Assembly (NCBI RefSeq): GCF_900446255.1
Contig: NZ_UIGI01000001.1
Span: 3,622,763 to 3,686,762, forward strand
DNA from: Buttiauxella agrestis
GTDB taxonomy: Bacteria; Pseudomonadota; Gammaproteobacteria; Enterobacterales; Enterobacteriaceae
Length of the DNA: 64,000 bases
Reading direction: 5' to 3'
The number at the start of each line of letters is the position of its first letter. The first letter of the stretch is position 1. The notes under the pieces were generated by a model. It saw only the letters and a program-made list of their open reading frames with translations, searched no databases and was not told the origin of the DNA. A program made the position numbers and the translations under genes. Positions 16,373-25,421 of the stretch are shown here, in pieces.

Positions 16373-17922
16373 TGCTGTTTACCTTCTGTAGGCATGGTTT
16401 TTGGGGGATACGTTTCTGGTGGACGCGGTGCGGGCGGCAAAGGTTCGTCCAGCAAAGGCACCCAGTCGTCTCGCTGGCGTAAATGAGCCTCGGTTTGCGG
16501 ATCAACCAGCGGGCGCTCGCGCCCTTTCTCCCAGCCGCCGCCGAGGGCTTTGTAGAGAGTGATCAAATCGCGCATCAACGCGCCCTGACTGTTAACCAGC
16601 CTTTCCTGTTGGTTAAACAAAGCCCTTTGTGAGTCCAGCACGCGCTGGAAATCGGCCATACCTTCGCGATATTGCGTGTTGGCAATCTCAAGTGAGCGGC
16701 TCGCGGCCTCGCCGGTTTGCGTCAGCAGTTCGATTTCCTGTTTATCATTGGCATAAGCGACGGCGGCGTCATCAACATCGCGAGCGGCCTGAAACACCGT
16801 ATCCCGATAGCGTTCATGCAGTTGCAGGAAACGCGCATCCTGCACTAACACCTGGTTCCCAAGACGCCCCTGGTCGAGCAAATTCCAGCTAAACGTTGGC
16901 CCTGCAACCCAGGACAACGTGCTGCTGTCACCGTTGCGCCCGCTGATACCAACGCTGCCAATAAGTGAGATCGAAGGATAAAGCTCACTTTCCGCCACGC
17001 CGATCAGCGCTGACTGAGCCGCCAGTTGCCGCTCGGCGACCCGCACATCAGGTCGACGGCGTAGCAAATCCGCGGGCAATTCAGACACCAGGGCGAGATT
17101 CGCTTTCGGCAACACGCCGGTATTGCCTGCCATTTCTGGCAATGGGCCTGGCTTTCGCGCCAGAATCACGCTAAGTGCGTTTTGGTTTTGCCGCAGCGTG
17201 GTTTCGAGCTGTGGAATACTGGAAAGGGTTGAAAGATATTGTGTTTTCGCCTGCTGCACATCCAGCTCCGCGCTGTTGCCACTCAGGAACAGGCGTTCCG
17301 TGATTTGCAGGCTCCGGCGCTGGATTTTGGCGTTGCTGTCGGTGATCGCCAGCCGGGCTTCCAGGGTGCGGATGTTCATATAAATTTGCGCGACCTGTGC
17401 CGCCATCAACACCTGGATATCGTCGTACTGGGCAAGCGTTGCGAAATAGCTCGCATCTGCCGACTCCACGCCGCGCTCGAATTTACCCCAGAAATCGATT
17501 TCCCAGCCCAGATTGAAACCCGCGCCATAAGTGGTGCTGGCGATATATTTGCCGTTGCGCTGCTGCCCGCCGGTGAGCACTTCGCCGTCCCCGATGGTGG
17601 CCTGCGGGCTGCGTAAACTCTCGGCAATGCCTAATTGCGCCCGTGACTCCAGCAGGCGCAATCCGGCAATTTTGACGTCGGGATTTTTGCGCAAGGCTTC
17701 ATTGATCAGCATCGTTAATGTCGGATCGTTAAGTTGCCTCCACCACTGGTCATAATTTTGCGCAGAAACCTGGGCAGACATGGTTTTCGTCGTCGGCTGC
17801 CATTGAGTGATTTCAGGAACTTGCGGTGTTTTATAGTCTGGCCCCAGAGTAGTACAAGCGGTTAAAACCAGACTGGCGCCTCCTGTTAACAGAAGACGCC
17901 TGATTCTCTCCTCACAGAGCAT
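16369..17922 (-). CDS. efflux outer membrane lipoprotein, NodT/OprM family
   Basis: A 517-residue TolC-like outer-membrane factor of the RND-type lipoprotein branch. The lipobox is LTAC with Cys23 after a short hydrophobic stretch, followed by TLGPDYKTPQVP, the typical mature start. Two repeats of the OEP domain follow, including LADLLRRRPDVRVAERQLAAQ (ELPADLLRRRPDV), a hallmark of the family. The gene overlaps the AI-2E gene by 11 bp and the HlyD gene by 4 bp. It completes the tripartite export path. Confidence 0.93.
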   Translation of the reverse strand: MLCEERIRRLLLTGGASLVLTACTTLGPDYKTPQVPEITQWQPTTKTMSAQVSAQNYDQWWRQLNDPTLTMLINEALRKNPDVKIAGLRLLESRAQLGIAESLRSPQATIGDGEVLTGGQQRNGKYIASTTYGAGFNLGWEIDFWGKFERGVESADASYFATLAQYDDIQVLMAAQVAQIYMNIRTLEARLAITDSNAKIQRRSLQITERLFLSGNSAELDVQQAKTQYLSTLSSIPQLETTLRQNQNALSVILARKPGPLPEMAGNTGVLPKANLALVSELPADLLRRRPDVRVAERQLAAQSALIGVAESELYPSISLIGSVGISGRNGDSSTLSWVAGPTFSWNLLDQGRLGNQVLVQDARFLQLHERYRDTVFQAARDVDDAAVAYANDKQEIELLTQTGEAASRSLEIANTQYREGMADFQRVLDSQRALFNQQERLVNSQGALMRDLITLYKALGGGWEKGRERPLVDPQTEAHLRQRDDWVPLLDEPLPPAPRPPETYPPKTMPTEGKQQ

Positions 17923-19024
17923 CTTGTCCGCTCAACGTTGGGCCGGATGGACCCTGATTGACCCAGGCCATGAAGATTCGATAACCGATCGAAAGCAGCG
18001 TCGCACCGATAAACATACCGAGAATGCCGTTGGTCGCCATACCGCCCAGCGCACCCAGCAGCACCACAGGCATGGGCACATCCACGCCGCGTCCGAGCAG
18101 CAGCGGCTTGAGCACGTTGTCCGCCATACCCGCGATAACCAGCAAAATGGTGAAGACGATGTTCATCGCCGTTCCGTGGTCGCCCGTCATCCACATAATA
18201 ACGATAGCTGGCCCCGTCACCAGAATGACCGGCACCTGGGCAATCCCCAGAATCAGCGCGAGGACGAAGAAAATCCCCACCGCAGGAATGCCGGCAATCG
18301 CCATCACGATACCCGCTAACAATGCCTGAATGAACGCAACACCGATTACGCCCATCGCCACCGCCCGAATCGTATTGGTGCACAGGCGAGTTAACGCCGG
18401 GCCTTTTCTTTCATCGGTAATACGCGTGGCGATATTGGTAGCACTCACCGCACCGGCAGCGCCCCAGGCCATCATGATTCCCGCCACAATGAACGAGAAC
18501 ACAAAGCCAATCAGGCCGCCGCTCATACTGGCGAGAATGGTCAGCACGTGGCGAGTGATTTCCCCTAATTGCGGGCCGTAGCTTTTCACCAGGCCCGGCA
18601 AATCCGTCGAGGCTTTCATCCACACGACGTATATTTTTTCACCGACAACGGGAATAACCATCACGCGATTTGAAGGCGGTGGAATCACCAGACTATCGCT
18701 GCTCACCCGGGTAATCAGCGCGCTCACGCTATCTCCCAGCGAGGTGATCATAGCGATGGTCGGGACTACGATAAGAAGCACGCCCAGCAGAACCAGCACG
18801 GTAGCCGCCCAGCCTTGTTTATTCCCCATGCGGGAAGCAAAACGTTGATGCAATGGATATAACGTTACCGCCAGAATAAGCGCCCACAACAGCATATTCA
18901 TAAAAGGTGAGATGACGGTAAAACAGAAAGATCCCAGGGCGAGGATTAATCCAAACTTGATGAACATGTCGAGAAATCGGGCAACCAACCTTTTCTCGGC
19001 ATTCGAGGTATCATTAATTTCCAT
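17912..19024 (-). CDS. AI-2E family transporter (YdiK-like permease)
   Basis: A 370-residue membrane protein with about eight hydrophobic segments in the 2-TM, soluble loop, 5-TM arrangement of the AI-2E/PerM family. VPVILVTGPAIVIMW, MADNVLKPLLLGRGVDVP and VVLLGALGGMATNGILGMFIGATLLSIGY are strongly conserved family blocks. Members include TqsA and Na+/H+-type exchangers, and the substrate cannot be deduced. It is the first gene of the efflux operon, overlapping the next gene by 11 bp, which suggests work in the same export process. Confidence 0.9.
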   Translation of the reverse strand: MEINDTSNAEKRLVARFLDMFIKFGLILALGSFCFTVISPFMNMLLWALILAVTLYPLHQRFASRMGNKQGWAATVLVLLGVLLIVVPTIAMITSLGDSVSALITRVSSDSLVIPPPSNRVMVIPVVGEKIYVVWMKASTDLPGLVKSYGPQLGEITRHVLTILASMSGGLIGFVFSFIVAGIMMAWGAAGAVSATNIATRITDERKGPALTRLCTNTIRAVAMGVIGVAFIQALLAGIVMAIAGIPAVGIFFVLALILGIAQVPVILVTGPAIVIMWMTGDHGTAMNIVFTILLVIAGMADNVLKPLLLGRGVDVPMPVVLLGALGGMATNGILGMFIGATLLSIGYRIFMAWVNQGPSGPTLSGQDAL

Positions 19025-19519
19025 GATGACGTTATTCCAGGTGATGGTGACAATCGCAAGTATTCGTGGGCAGCATAAATACTAAGCCCGCGAATTAACT
19101 CGTACTCCATTAGAATAAGTTTCAACAACTTCAGTAATATAAAAGCATGAGATGTTTATTGAATGCCATCCGTTATTTGAGGATAGAATAAACAAGAGTT
19201 ATTGCAATACACGCGACTTACGGCAACAACGATCAACAGTTAAATATTCACCATAAAGCTAAAAAACCGATCCAATAAAAGGATTCCAGCAGAAATCGCA
19301 GCGCATATTCCATGCGTAGCCTATATCAACGCAATTTATTTTTTATTTATTAAAAAACATAAATTTTATATACCCACGCCGCTTCGTTGTTTGTGACTGA
19401 TTAATGACAAAAAAAAGCACAAATGGTCCCTTCCCTAAAGTGGCAAGAAACAGTTCTTTGAACCATAGTCTATGGGTAAGGAAAACATTTATCTTCCATA
19501 ATCAAAGATGAGGTTCGTC
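19025..19519. other. 495-bp gene-free divergent intergenic region
   Basis: Lies between the efflux operon and the divergent DUF1471 gene. I see no credible reading frame. The middle (about 19310-19380) is AT-rich, and there is a short inverted repeat CGCAT-ATTCC-ATGCG at 19302-19316. It presumably contains both promoters and long leader sequences; no confident operator was recognised. Confidence 0.5.
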
Positions 19520-19798
19520 ATGAAGATAGTTAAGGGCATGTTGGTAGCATTAACGTTGGGTGCAGTATCGTTTGGTGCGTTCTCTGCTGAGCTGTTGACG
19601 AAGGAAGCTTACAACGACCACAAAGATGAATATGTGAAAGTCGGCACTATCACCACCAGTGGCGAAACGTCACCGAGTGATGCCAAAGAAGAACTCTCTA
19701 AGAAAGCCGATGAGCTTGGCGGCAAGTTTTACGTTGTCACCTCTGCTGATACCGAGAATAAAATTCACGGCACCGCAGATGTCTACAACAAGAAATAA
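19520..19798 (+). CDS. small periplasmic YdgH/BhsA/McbA-like protein (DUF1471)
   Basis: A 92-residue secreted protein. The signal peptide is MKIVKGMLVALTLGAVSFGA with cleavage after FSA, leaving a mature protein of about 70 residues. EYVKVGTITTSGETSPSDAKEEL and ELGGKFYVVTSADTENKIHGTADVY form the single DUF1471 domain of BhsA/McbA/YdgH relatives, which enterobacteria induce under stress and biofilm conditions. An in-frame ATG lies 12 nt upstream (19508), but GAGG 6 nt before 19520 favours the later start. Monocistronic, with a hairpin behind. Confidence 0.9.
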   Translation: MKIVKGMLVALTLGAVSFGAFSAELLTKEAYNDHKDEYVKVGTITTSGETSPSDAKEELSKKADELGGKFYVVTSADTENKIHGTADVYNKK

Positions 19799-19820
19799 GC
19801 GGCACATCAGTTAATCAAAA

Positions 19821-19844
19821 ATGGGCAACCTGTGCGTTGCCCAT
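19821..19844 (+). terminator. hairpin after DUF1471 gene
   Basis: Perfect 9-bp stem ATGGGCAAC / GTTGCCCAT with the loop CTGTGC, 22 nt after the stop codon. No long T run follows, so it is either a weak intrinsic terminator or a stabilising hairpin. Confidence 0.7.
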
Positions 19845-19952
19845 TCTGCCCTCTTCCCACCCTTCCCATGTTCTGATAGGCATAAATACCCTATACTTTG
19901 TCGTCCTGGGTGATTGATAACCCTGAATAACGCAGGTATCTGGGTACCTCTG

Positions 19953-21413
19953 ATGTATATATCAACACGATTCCGAATTGTTCTTCACCTTTGTTCGTTT
20001 CTGGTCGTTCTGTACAGTTTGACCATGATCCCGCCAATGTTGTTGGCTTTAGTCGAAAAAGAACGCAGCCTGTTTGGATTTCTTTATACCTTTATCATCA
20101 CTTTTACTCTCGGAAGCCTGTGCTGGGTTTTAACCGGGCGGTCGAATATTCAGCTCGAAACGCGCGATGGTTTTATCATCATCGTATTGTTTTGGTTGCT
20201 TTTTTCAGTGATCAGCGCCATGCCGCTGTGGCTTGATGACAGCTACAACGTCTCTTTAGCTGATGCGATATTTGAAGGCGTTTCAGGGATTACCACCACT
20301 GGAGCGACCGTTTTCAATGATGTTTCCCTTCTCCCCAAGTCGATACTTTATTACCGGGCGCAGCTAAATTTCGTCGGCGGTCTCGGTGTCATCGTGCTCG
20401 CGGTTGCCGTGCTCCCACTGCTCGGTATTGGGGGGATGAAACTTTATCAGTCCGAAATGCCTGGGCCTTTTAAAGAAGAGAGGCTCACCCCGCGCCTTGC
20501 GGATACCGCCAAAAGCCTGTGGTTAACTTATTTACTGCTGGGCGGCGCATGTACTCTTGCGTACAAGCTCGCAGGAATGCCATTTTTCGACGCGCTGTGC
20601 CACGGCCTTTCTACCGTGTCATTGGGTGGATTTTCGACGCGCACAGAAAGCATCGGCTTTTATGATAGCTACGCGATAGAGCTGGTTGCGGGGGCATTCT
20701 CCTTGCTCTCAGCCATTAACTTCACGCTCTATTTTGTCGCCCTCGCACGCCGCAGCCTTAAACCTTTCCTCAAAAGTGCCGAGCTGCGATTCTTCCTGCT
20801 GGTCGCAAGTGTAGTGATTTTAATCATCACTCTCGAAGTCTGGCGAGCCGGAATGTACGCCCTTCCGGCCTCGTTCGTGCATGCCTTTTTCCTGACCAGC
20901 TCAATGATTACCGACAACGGGCTTTCTCCCGGCGATTACGCCTCCTGGCCGGTTCACACCATCGTACTGCTGCTTTCAGCCAGCTTCTTTGGCGGCTGCG
21001 TAGGTTCAACCTGTGGTGGGATCAAAGCGCTGCGTTTCCTGGTGTTATTTAAGCAGACGCGTCATGAAGTACACCAGCTCGCCCACCCCCGCGCGGTGAT
21101 GAGTATTCGCGTCGGAAACTCGCCGATAAACGACAGAGTGCTGCGCTCGGTGTGGAGTTTCTTCTTTCTCTACGTGGTGTGCACCTGCTTCTTTATCTGG
21201 ATGCTCAACTTGCAGGGTTATGACTTATTAACCTCTTTCGCCACCGTTGCAGCCTGTATTAACAATATGGGATTAGGTTTTGGCGAGACTGCGGCAGGTT
21301 TTGGCACGTTAAATGATAGCGCTAAATATTTGATGTGCGCCGCGATGTTATTGGGGCGACTTGAGATATATCCGGTGCTGATTTTATTCTCGAGGACGTT
21401 CTGGAGGAGTTAA
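19953..21413 (+). CDS. TrkH-family potassium uptake protein (paralogue)
   Basis: A 486-residue K+ channel-like transporter of the TrkH/KtrB/HKT superfamily, close in length to E. coli TrkH (483). The four pore loops are visible: GVSGITTTGATVF, GLSTVSLGGFST, SSMITDNGLSPGDY and AACINNMGLGFG. Each keeps the filter glycine, but loop three differs from the usual TTAGF-type sequence of TrkH. EMPGPFKEERLTPRLADTAKSLW and SASFFGGCVGSTCGGIKALR are conserved. The frame opens with TTG at 19914, and the ATG at 19953 aligns with TrkH starts. It may be a second, accessory TrkH rather than the housekeeping one, since it is clearly divergent. Confidence 0.87.
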   Translation: MYISTRFRIVLHLCSFLVVLYSLTMIPPMLLALVEKERSLFGFLYTFIITFTLGSLCWVLTGRSNIQLETRDGFIIIVLFWLLFSVISAMPLWLDDSYNVSLADAIFEGVSGITTTGATVFNDVSLLPKSILYYRAQLNFVGGLGVIVLAVAVLPLLGIGGMKLYQSEMPGPFKEERLTPRLADTAKSLWLTYLLLGGACTLAYKLAGMPFFDALCHGLSTVSLGGFSTRTESIGFYDSYAIELVAGAFSLLSAINFTLYFVALARRSLKPFLKSAELRFFLLVASVVILIITLEVWRAGMYALPASFVHAFFLTSSMITDNGLSPGDYASWPVHTIVLLLSASFFGGCVGSTCGGIKALRFLVLFKQTRHEVHQLAHPRAVMSIRVGNSPINDRVLRSVWSFFFLYVVCTCFFIWMLNLQGYDLLTSFATVAACINNMGLGFGETAAGFGTLNDSAKYLMCAAMLLGRLEIYPVLILFSRTFWRS

Positions 21414-21427
21414 GGGGCGGCGCCTGT

Positions 21428-21455
21428 GAGGGTTTGTGGTTTTCCACAACCCCTC
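21428..21455 (+). terminator. hairpin after trkH-like gene
   Basis: A 12-bp stem (GAGGGTTTGTGG against CCACAACCCCTC, one mismatch) with a TTTT loop, 15 nt after the stop codon. A second pyrimidine-rich stretch follows but no clear T tract. Confidence 0.6.
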
Positions 21456-21613
21456 ATGAGGGTATAACTGCTCTCCCGTGACTCACCTCACACTTCCTCC
21501 TCAAACTCCGAAAACAACAAAAAACAGCAATTCACCAGACAAATAACGGAAAGTGATAAAAAAACGGCCAACGTATACTGGACTGACATTAGTCAATCAA
21601 GATGGTAATAATA

Positions 21614-22978
21614 ATGACAACTGTACCTACACCGCTTTCGGACAGTTACGTAAAAATAGGCGCTAAAGAAAAGATATGTTATGGCTTTGGCGACTTCGCC
21701 TCTAACTTATCCTTTGGATTTGTCTCGCTTTTCTTACTCTATTTTTATACCAACATCTATGGTATTTCCGCCGCACAAGCCAGTTTGATTTTTGTTATTG
21801 CACGCGTCACCGATGCTATTTTTAATATTTTCATCGGCTATGCGGTGGATAAAACTCGCAGCCGTTACGGGAAACTCAGACCTTATTTATTATACGGTTC
21901 CATTCCGCTGGGCCTGCTGACGGTATTGTGTTTCCTGACCGTCGAAGGCGATTTTAAATTCTTGTACGCCCTGCTCTCTTATACGCTTTATTGCCTGGCC
22001 TACACCGCCGTCAACACGCCTTACTCCGCGCTCACCAATCGCCTGACCCAACACGAAGGCTCGCGCGCGTCGCTGTCGGTTTATCGCTTCGTGCTGGCGA
22101 TTTTTGGTTATCTTCTGGTTTCGACCACCGCCGATAGTTTGATTTCACGCTTTACCGATAACCATATGGGATATGTCTTTGTGGTGTCGTGCTTTGCGCT
22201 GTTGGCGACTTTCTTCTTTTTGGCCTGTTTTGCCACCACCAAAGAGCGCGTAACAGACGACGATGATCAAGCCGCACCCACGCTGAAAGAAATGTTATCG
22301 GCGGTTGCCAGCAACACCCCGTTAATTAATTTATCGGCGTATACCGTATTTGTTTATATCGCCTACACCGTGTGGATGGCGATTGCGATTTATTTCATTA
22401 AATACATTATTCATGACGAAAACTTTACCGCGCAGTTCTTTGCTATTCAGTCTGCCGCTTATATTGCGGGCACCATCGTCACCGAAAAACTTATCGCCTG
22501 GATGGGCAAAAAGAGCACCACCATGCTGGCGATGATGGTGGGAATTGTCGGGTTGCTGCTGCAATACTTTGTCGCGGGAGACAATATCTGGCTCATTATG
22601 GGCGGCGTTAGCCTGTATAGCATCACGTTGGGTATGGGCTTTGTCACCATGTGGTCAATGATTGCCGACACCGTGGAATATGCCGAATGGAAACACGGTG
22701 TGCGCACCGAAGGGGCTATTTATGGCTTCTTCAATTTCATCACCAAAATAGCCATGGCCATTGGCGGAGGTTGCGCGGGGTGGGTGCTCGATTATTTCGA
22801 TTACAACGCCGCCAGTATTAGCCCAAGTGCGCTTAAAGGAATCAACATTATGATGACGTTATTCCCCGGAGCCATGTTCGCCATCGCCGCCGTGTTTATG
22901 GTTTTCTATTCTCTGGATGAAAAAACCTATCGCGACATCATTATTAAAATTTCGCAGCGCAAACAGCACGCCGTTTAA
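21614..22978 (+). CDS. MFS glycoside-pentoside-hexuronide:cation symporter
   Basis: A 454-residue, 12-segment transporter of the GPH family (MelB, YicJ, UidB). The signature regions are EKICYGFGDFASNLSFGF at the N-terminus, DKTRSRYGKLRPYLLYGSIPLG in the first cytoplasmic loop, and ADTVEYAEWKHGVRTEGAIYGFFNF in the second half. It probably imports an oligosaccharide or glycoside with H+ or Na+. An ATG at 21602 is also in frame. It is followed directly (TAATG junction) by a GH3 beta-glucosidase, indicating a beta-glucoside or xyloside as substrate that reaches the cytoplasm unphosphorylated. Confidence 0.9.
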   Translation: MTTVPTPLSDSYVKIGAKEKICYGFGDFASNLSFGFVSLFLLYFYTNIYGISAAQASLIFVIARVTDAIFNIFIGYAVDKTRSRYGKLRPYLLYGSIPLGLLTVLCFLTVEGDFKFLYALLSYTLYCLAYTAVNTPYSALTNRLTQHEGSRASLSVYRFVLAIFGYLLVSTTADSLISRFTDNHMGYVFVVSCFALLATFFFLACFATTKERVTDDDDQAAPTLKEMLSAVASNTPLINLSAYTVFVYIAYTVWMAIAIYFIKYIIHDENFTAQFFAIQSAAYIAGTIVTEKLIAWMGKKSTTMLAMMVGIVGLLLQYFVAGDNIWLIMGGVSLYSITLGMGFVTMWSMIADTVEYAEWKHGVRTEGAIYGFFNFITKIAMAIGGGCAGWVLDYFDYNAASISPSALKGINIMMTLFPGAMFAIAAVFMVFYSLDEKTYRDIIIKISQRKQHAV

Positions 22979-22995
22979 TGCCGAGGATGACGAAA

Positions 22996-25344
22996 ATGAC
23001 CACTCAATTTAATGCCCTTATTGCTGCCATGACCGCTGAAGAAAAAGTGGCTCTCCTGACCGGAAAAGGATTATGGCGCACAGCATCTTTGCCGCAACAC
23101 GGCATTGAAGATATCGTCATGACCGACGGCACATACGGCGTGCGTTACAGCACCAGCCAGATAGAACAGGGCGAAAAATGGAGCATGGATGACTTTATCT
23201 CCGTGATTTCCCAAAGCGCGGGTGATGCATCCAATAACGAAAACCAACCGCGCGGCGGCAGCGAATCGTTGTTCAGCCAGTCCAAACCCGCCACCTGCTT
23301 CCCGAATGGTTCGACACTCGCCTGTAGCTGGGACACCGATCTTATTTACCAGATGGGTCAGGCCCTGGGGCGCGAATGCCAGGAAATGGGCGTCGGGATT
23401 TTGCTCGGGCCGGGCATTAATATCCGCCGCACGCCCCTTGCCGGGCGCAGTTATGAATACTATTCCGAGGACCCGGTTGTCAGCGGCGATATCGCCGCCG
23501 CGCTGATTAACGGCTTGCAGGATGAAGGCGTCGGCGCAAGCCTGAAACACTTCGCCTGCAATAACTCCGAGTTCCGCCGCACCGAAATGGACTCGATAGT
23601 AGACGAACGGGCGCTGCGCGAAATCTACCTCGCAGGCTTCAAACGGGCGATTGATAAATCCCAGCCGTGGACGGTCATGTCCTCCTACAACCGTTTGAAC
23701 GGCGTGCAGACCTCGCAAGACTCATTCTTGTTAAGCCAGGTTTTGCGCGACGAATGGCAATACAACGGGCTGGTGATGTCCGACTGGTACGGGATTAAAG
23801 ACCGCCCCGCGTCTTTACTGGCAGGCAACGATCTGGCCATGCCAGAAACTCCGCGCGACAAACAGGAATTGCTGGCAGCCATTGAGCGCGATGAAATTCC
23901 CGCTGAAATCCTCGACCGCGCTTGTCTGCGTATGCTTGAGCTGCTCGATAAAGTGCAGCGCAACCGCCGTCCGGGTTATCGCGCCGACTTTAACCAGCAC
24001 CACCGTCTTGCCCAAAAACTGGCGGCGGAGTCCATCGTATTGCTGAAAAACGAACACGATTTGCTGCCTTTGACGCCTGGGTCGATGCGCAATATCGCCA
24101 TTCTGGGTAAACCTGCGCAAGAGCCAGTGATTCAGGGTTCAGGCTGCGCGACCACCGTTCCCTGGTTGCTCGACAGACCGCTCGATGAAATCTTTGAAGT
24201 CGCCGGGGATAATTTTAATATCCGTTACTCCGTTGGCACGCCGGACGATAACACCCTCGATCAGCAAGCCATGGAAAACGCCGTAGAAACCGCGCGTACC
24301 GCCGATGTCGCGATCATCTTCGTCAGCACCGCAATTGGTGAAGACGGCGAAAACGGCGATCGCCAGGATCTGAATATTTTGCCTTCTCACGAGGCGTTAA
24401 TTCTTGCCGTTGCGCAAGTGCAGCCCAATGTCGTCGTGGTTTTAGCCAATAGCGATGCGGTCGTCATGCCCTGGCTTTCAAGCTGTAGCGCCCTGCTGGA
24501 AACCTTTTTCGCCGGGCAAGGCATGGGTCGCGCCGTGGCCGATATTCTGTTTGGCAACACAAACCCTTGCGGCAAACTCACCACCACGCTGCCAAACTCG
24601 CTGGAGGAAACCCCCGCCTGGCTGAGTTATCCGGGTGAAAACCTGCGTCACCATTACAGCGAAGGGTTATTTGTCGGCTACCGTTATTACGATAAGCGCC
24701 GCATCACGCCACTCTTCCCGTTCGGGTTTGGTTTGAGCTACACCCGTTTTGATTACACCAACCTGCAAATTTCCGAGCCAGACTGGCAGTCAGAAAACCC
24801 GCTTCAAATTAACGTCGATATCACTAACAGCGGCAAACGGGCGGGCAAAGAGATTGTGCAGCTGTATCTGAGTGCGCCACAGGGCGAACTGCAACGTGAA
24901 ACCCAGGCGCTTAAAACCTTCGCCAAAGTGGCACTGGAAGCGGGAGAAACGCGAACCGTCACGCTGCCATTAAACCGCGAGGATTTGGCTTACTACAATC
25001 CGGCGATTAACCGCTGGGTGATTGATAGCGGGCTATATCAAATTAAAGTGGGGAAATCATCGCGGGATATCGCGCTGGAAATGGAAATTAACGTCACCAG
25101 CGAGCCGGTTTACTTACCGATTCGCAGCGACAACTCGGTGCTGTTACTTATCCAGAACCCGCCTGCTTTCGCCCGCGTCGCAAAATTGATTGCCAGCAAA
25201 AATGGGCAAACTCCAGAAGCGGTGCAGGAAAAACTGACTGTTATGGCACCCGATTTTATCTTCGGCCTGTTCGTCACACTGACAGACTTTTTGGGGCTGG
25301 ATATCAGCCGCCAGGAGCTGGACGCGGCATTGTCCGAAATCTGA
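22996..25344 (+). CDS. beta-glucosidase, glycoside hydrolase family 3
   Basis: A cytoplasmic GH3 enzyme of about 782 residues without signal peptide. The nucleophile is D263 in GLVMSDWYGIKD; GPGINIRRTPLAGRSYEYYSEDP and LKHFACNNSEFRRTEMDS belong to the N-terminal TIM barrel; the C-terminal alpha/beta sandwich (SIVLLKNEHDLLPL) and a fibronectin-III-like domain (NVDITNSGKRAGKEIVQLYLS) follow. About 90 extra residues form the tail. In-frame ATGs occur at 22978, 22987 and 22996; the last has AGGA 9 nt upstream. It hydrolyses the glycoside imported by the preceding transporter. Confidence 0.92.
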   Translation: MTTQFNALIAAMTAEEKVALLTGKGLWRTASLPQHGIEDIVMTDGTYGVRYSTSQIEQGEKWSMDDFISVISQSAGDASNNENQPRGGSESLFSQSKPATCFPNGSTLACSWDTDLIYQMGQALGRECQEMGVGILLGPGINIRRTPLAGRSYEYYSEDPVVSGDIAAALINGLQDEGVGASLKHFACNNSEFRRTEMDSIVDERALREIYLAGFKRAIDKSQPWTVMSSYNRLNGVQTSQDSFLLSQVLRDEWQYNGLVMSDWYGIKDRPASLLAGNDLAMPETPRDKQELLAAIERDEIPAEILDRACLRMLELLDKVQRNRRPGYRADFNQHHRLAQKLAAESIVLLKNEHDLLPLTPGSMRNIAILGKPAQEPVIQGSGCATTVPWLLDRPLDEIFEVAGDNFNIRYSVGTPDDNTLDQQAMENAVETARTADVAIIFVSTAIGEDGENGDRQDLNILPSHEALILAVAQVQPNVVVVLANSDAVVMPWLSSCSALLETFFAGQGMGRAVADILFGNTNPCGKLTTTLPNSLEETPAWLSYPGENLRHHYSEGLFVGYRYYDKRRITPLFPFGFGLSYTRFDYTNLQISEPDWQSENPLQINVDITNSGKRAGKEIVQLYLSAPQGELQRETQALKTFAKVALEAGETRTVTLPLNREDLAYYNPAINRWVIDSGLYQIKVGKSSRDIALEMEINVTSEPVYLPIRSDNSVLLLIQNPPAFARVAKLIASKNGQTPEAVQEKLTVMAPDFIFGLFVTLTDFLGLDISRQELDAALSEI

Positions 25345-25367
25345 TATTCTCAATTTGCCCATGGAAT

Positions 25368-25399
25368 GGGCTTTGCCATTTTAGCTCGGAGCAAAGCCC
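25368..25399 (+). terminator. hairpin between GH3 and AraC genes
   Basis: A 9-bp stem GGGCTTTGC / GCAAAGCCC with a 14-nt loop, about 25 nt after the GH3 stop and 20 nt before the AraC start. It may reduce read-through into the regulator gene. Confidence 0.55.
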
Positions 25400-25421
25400 A
25401 AATAAATCTGGAGCAAAACGT

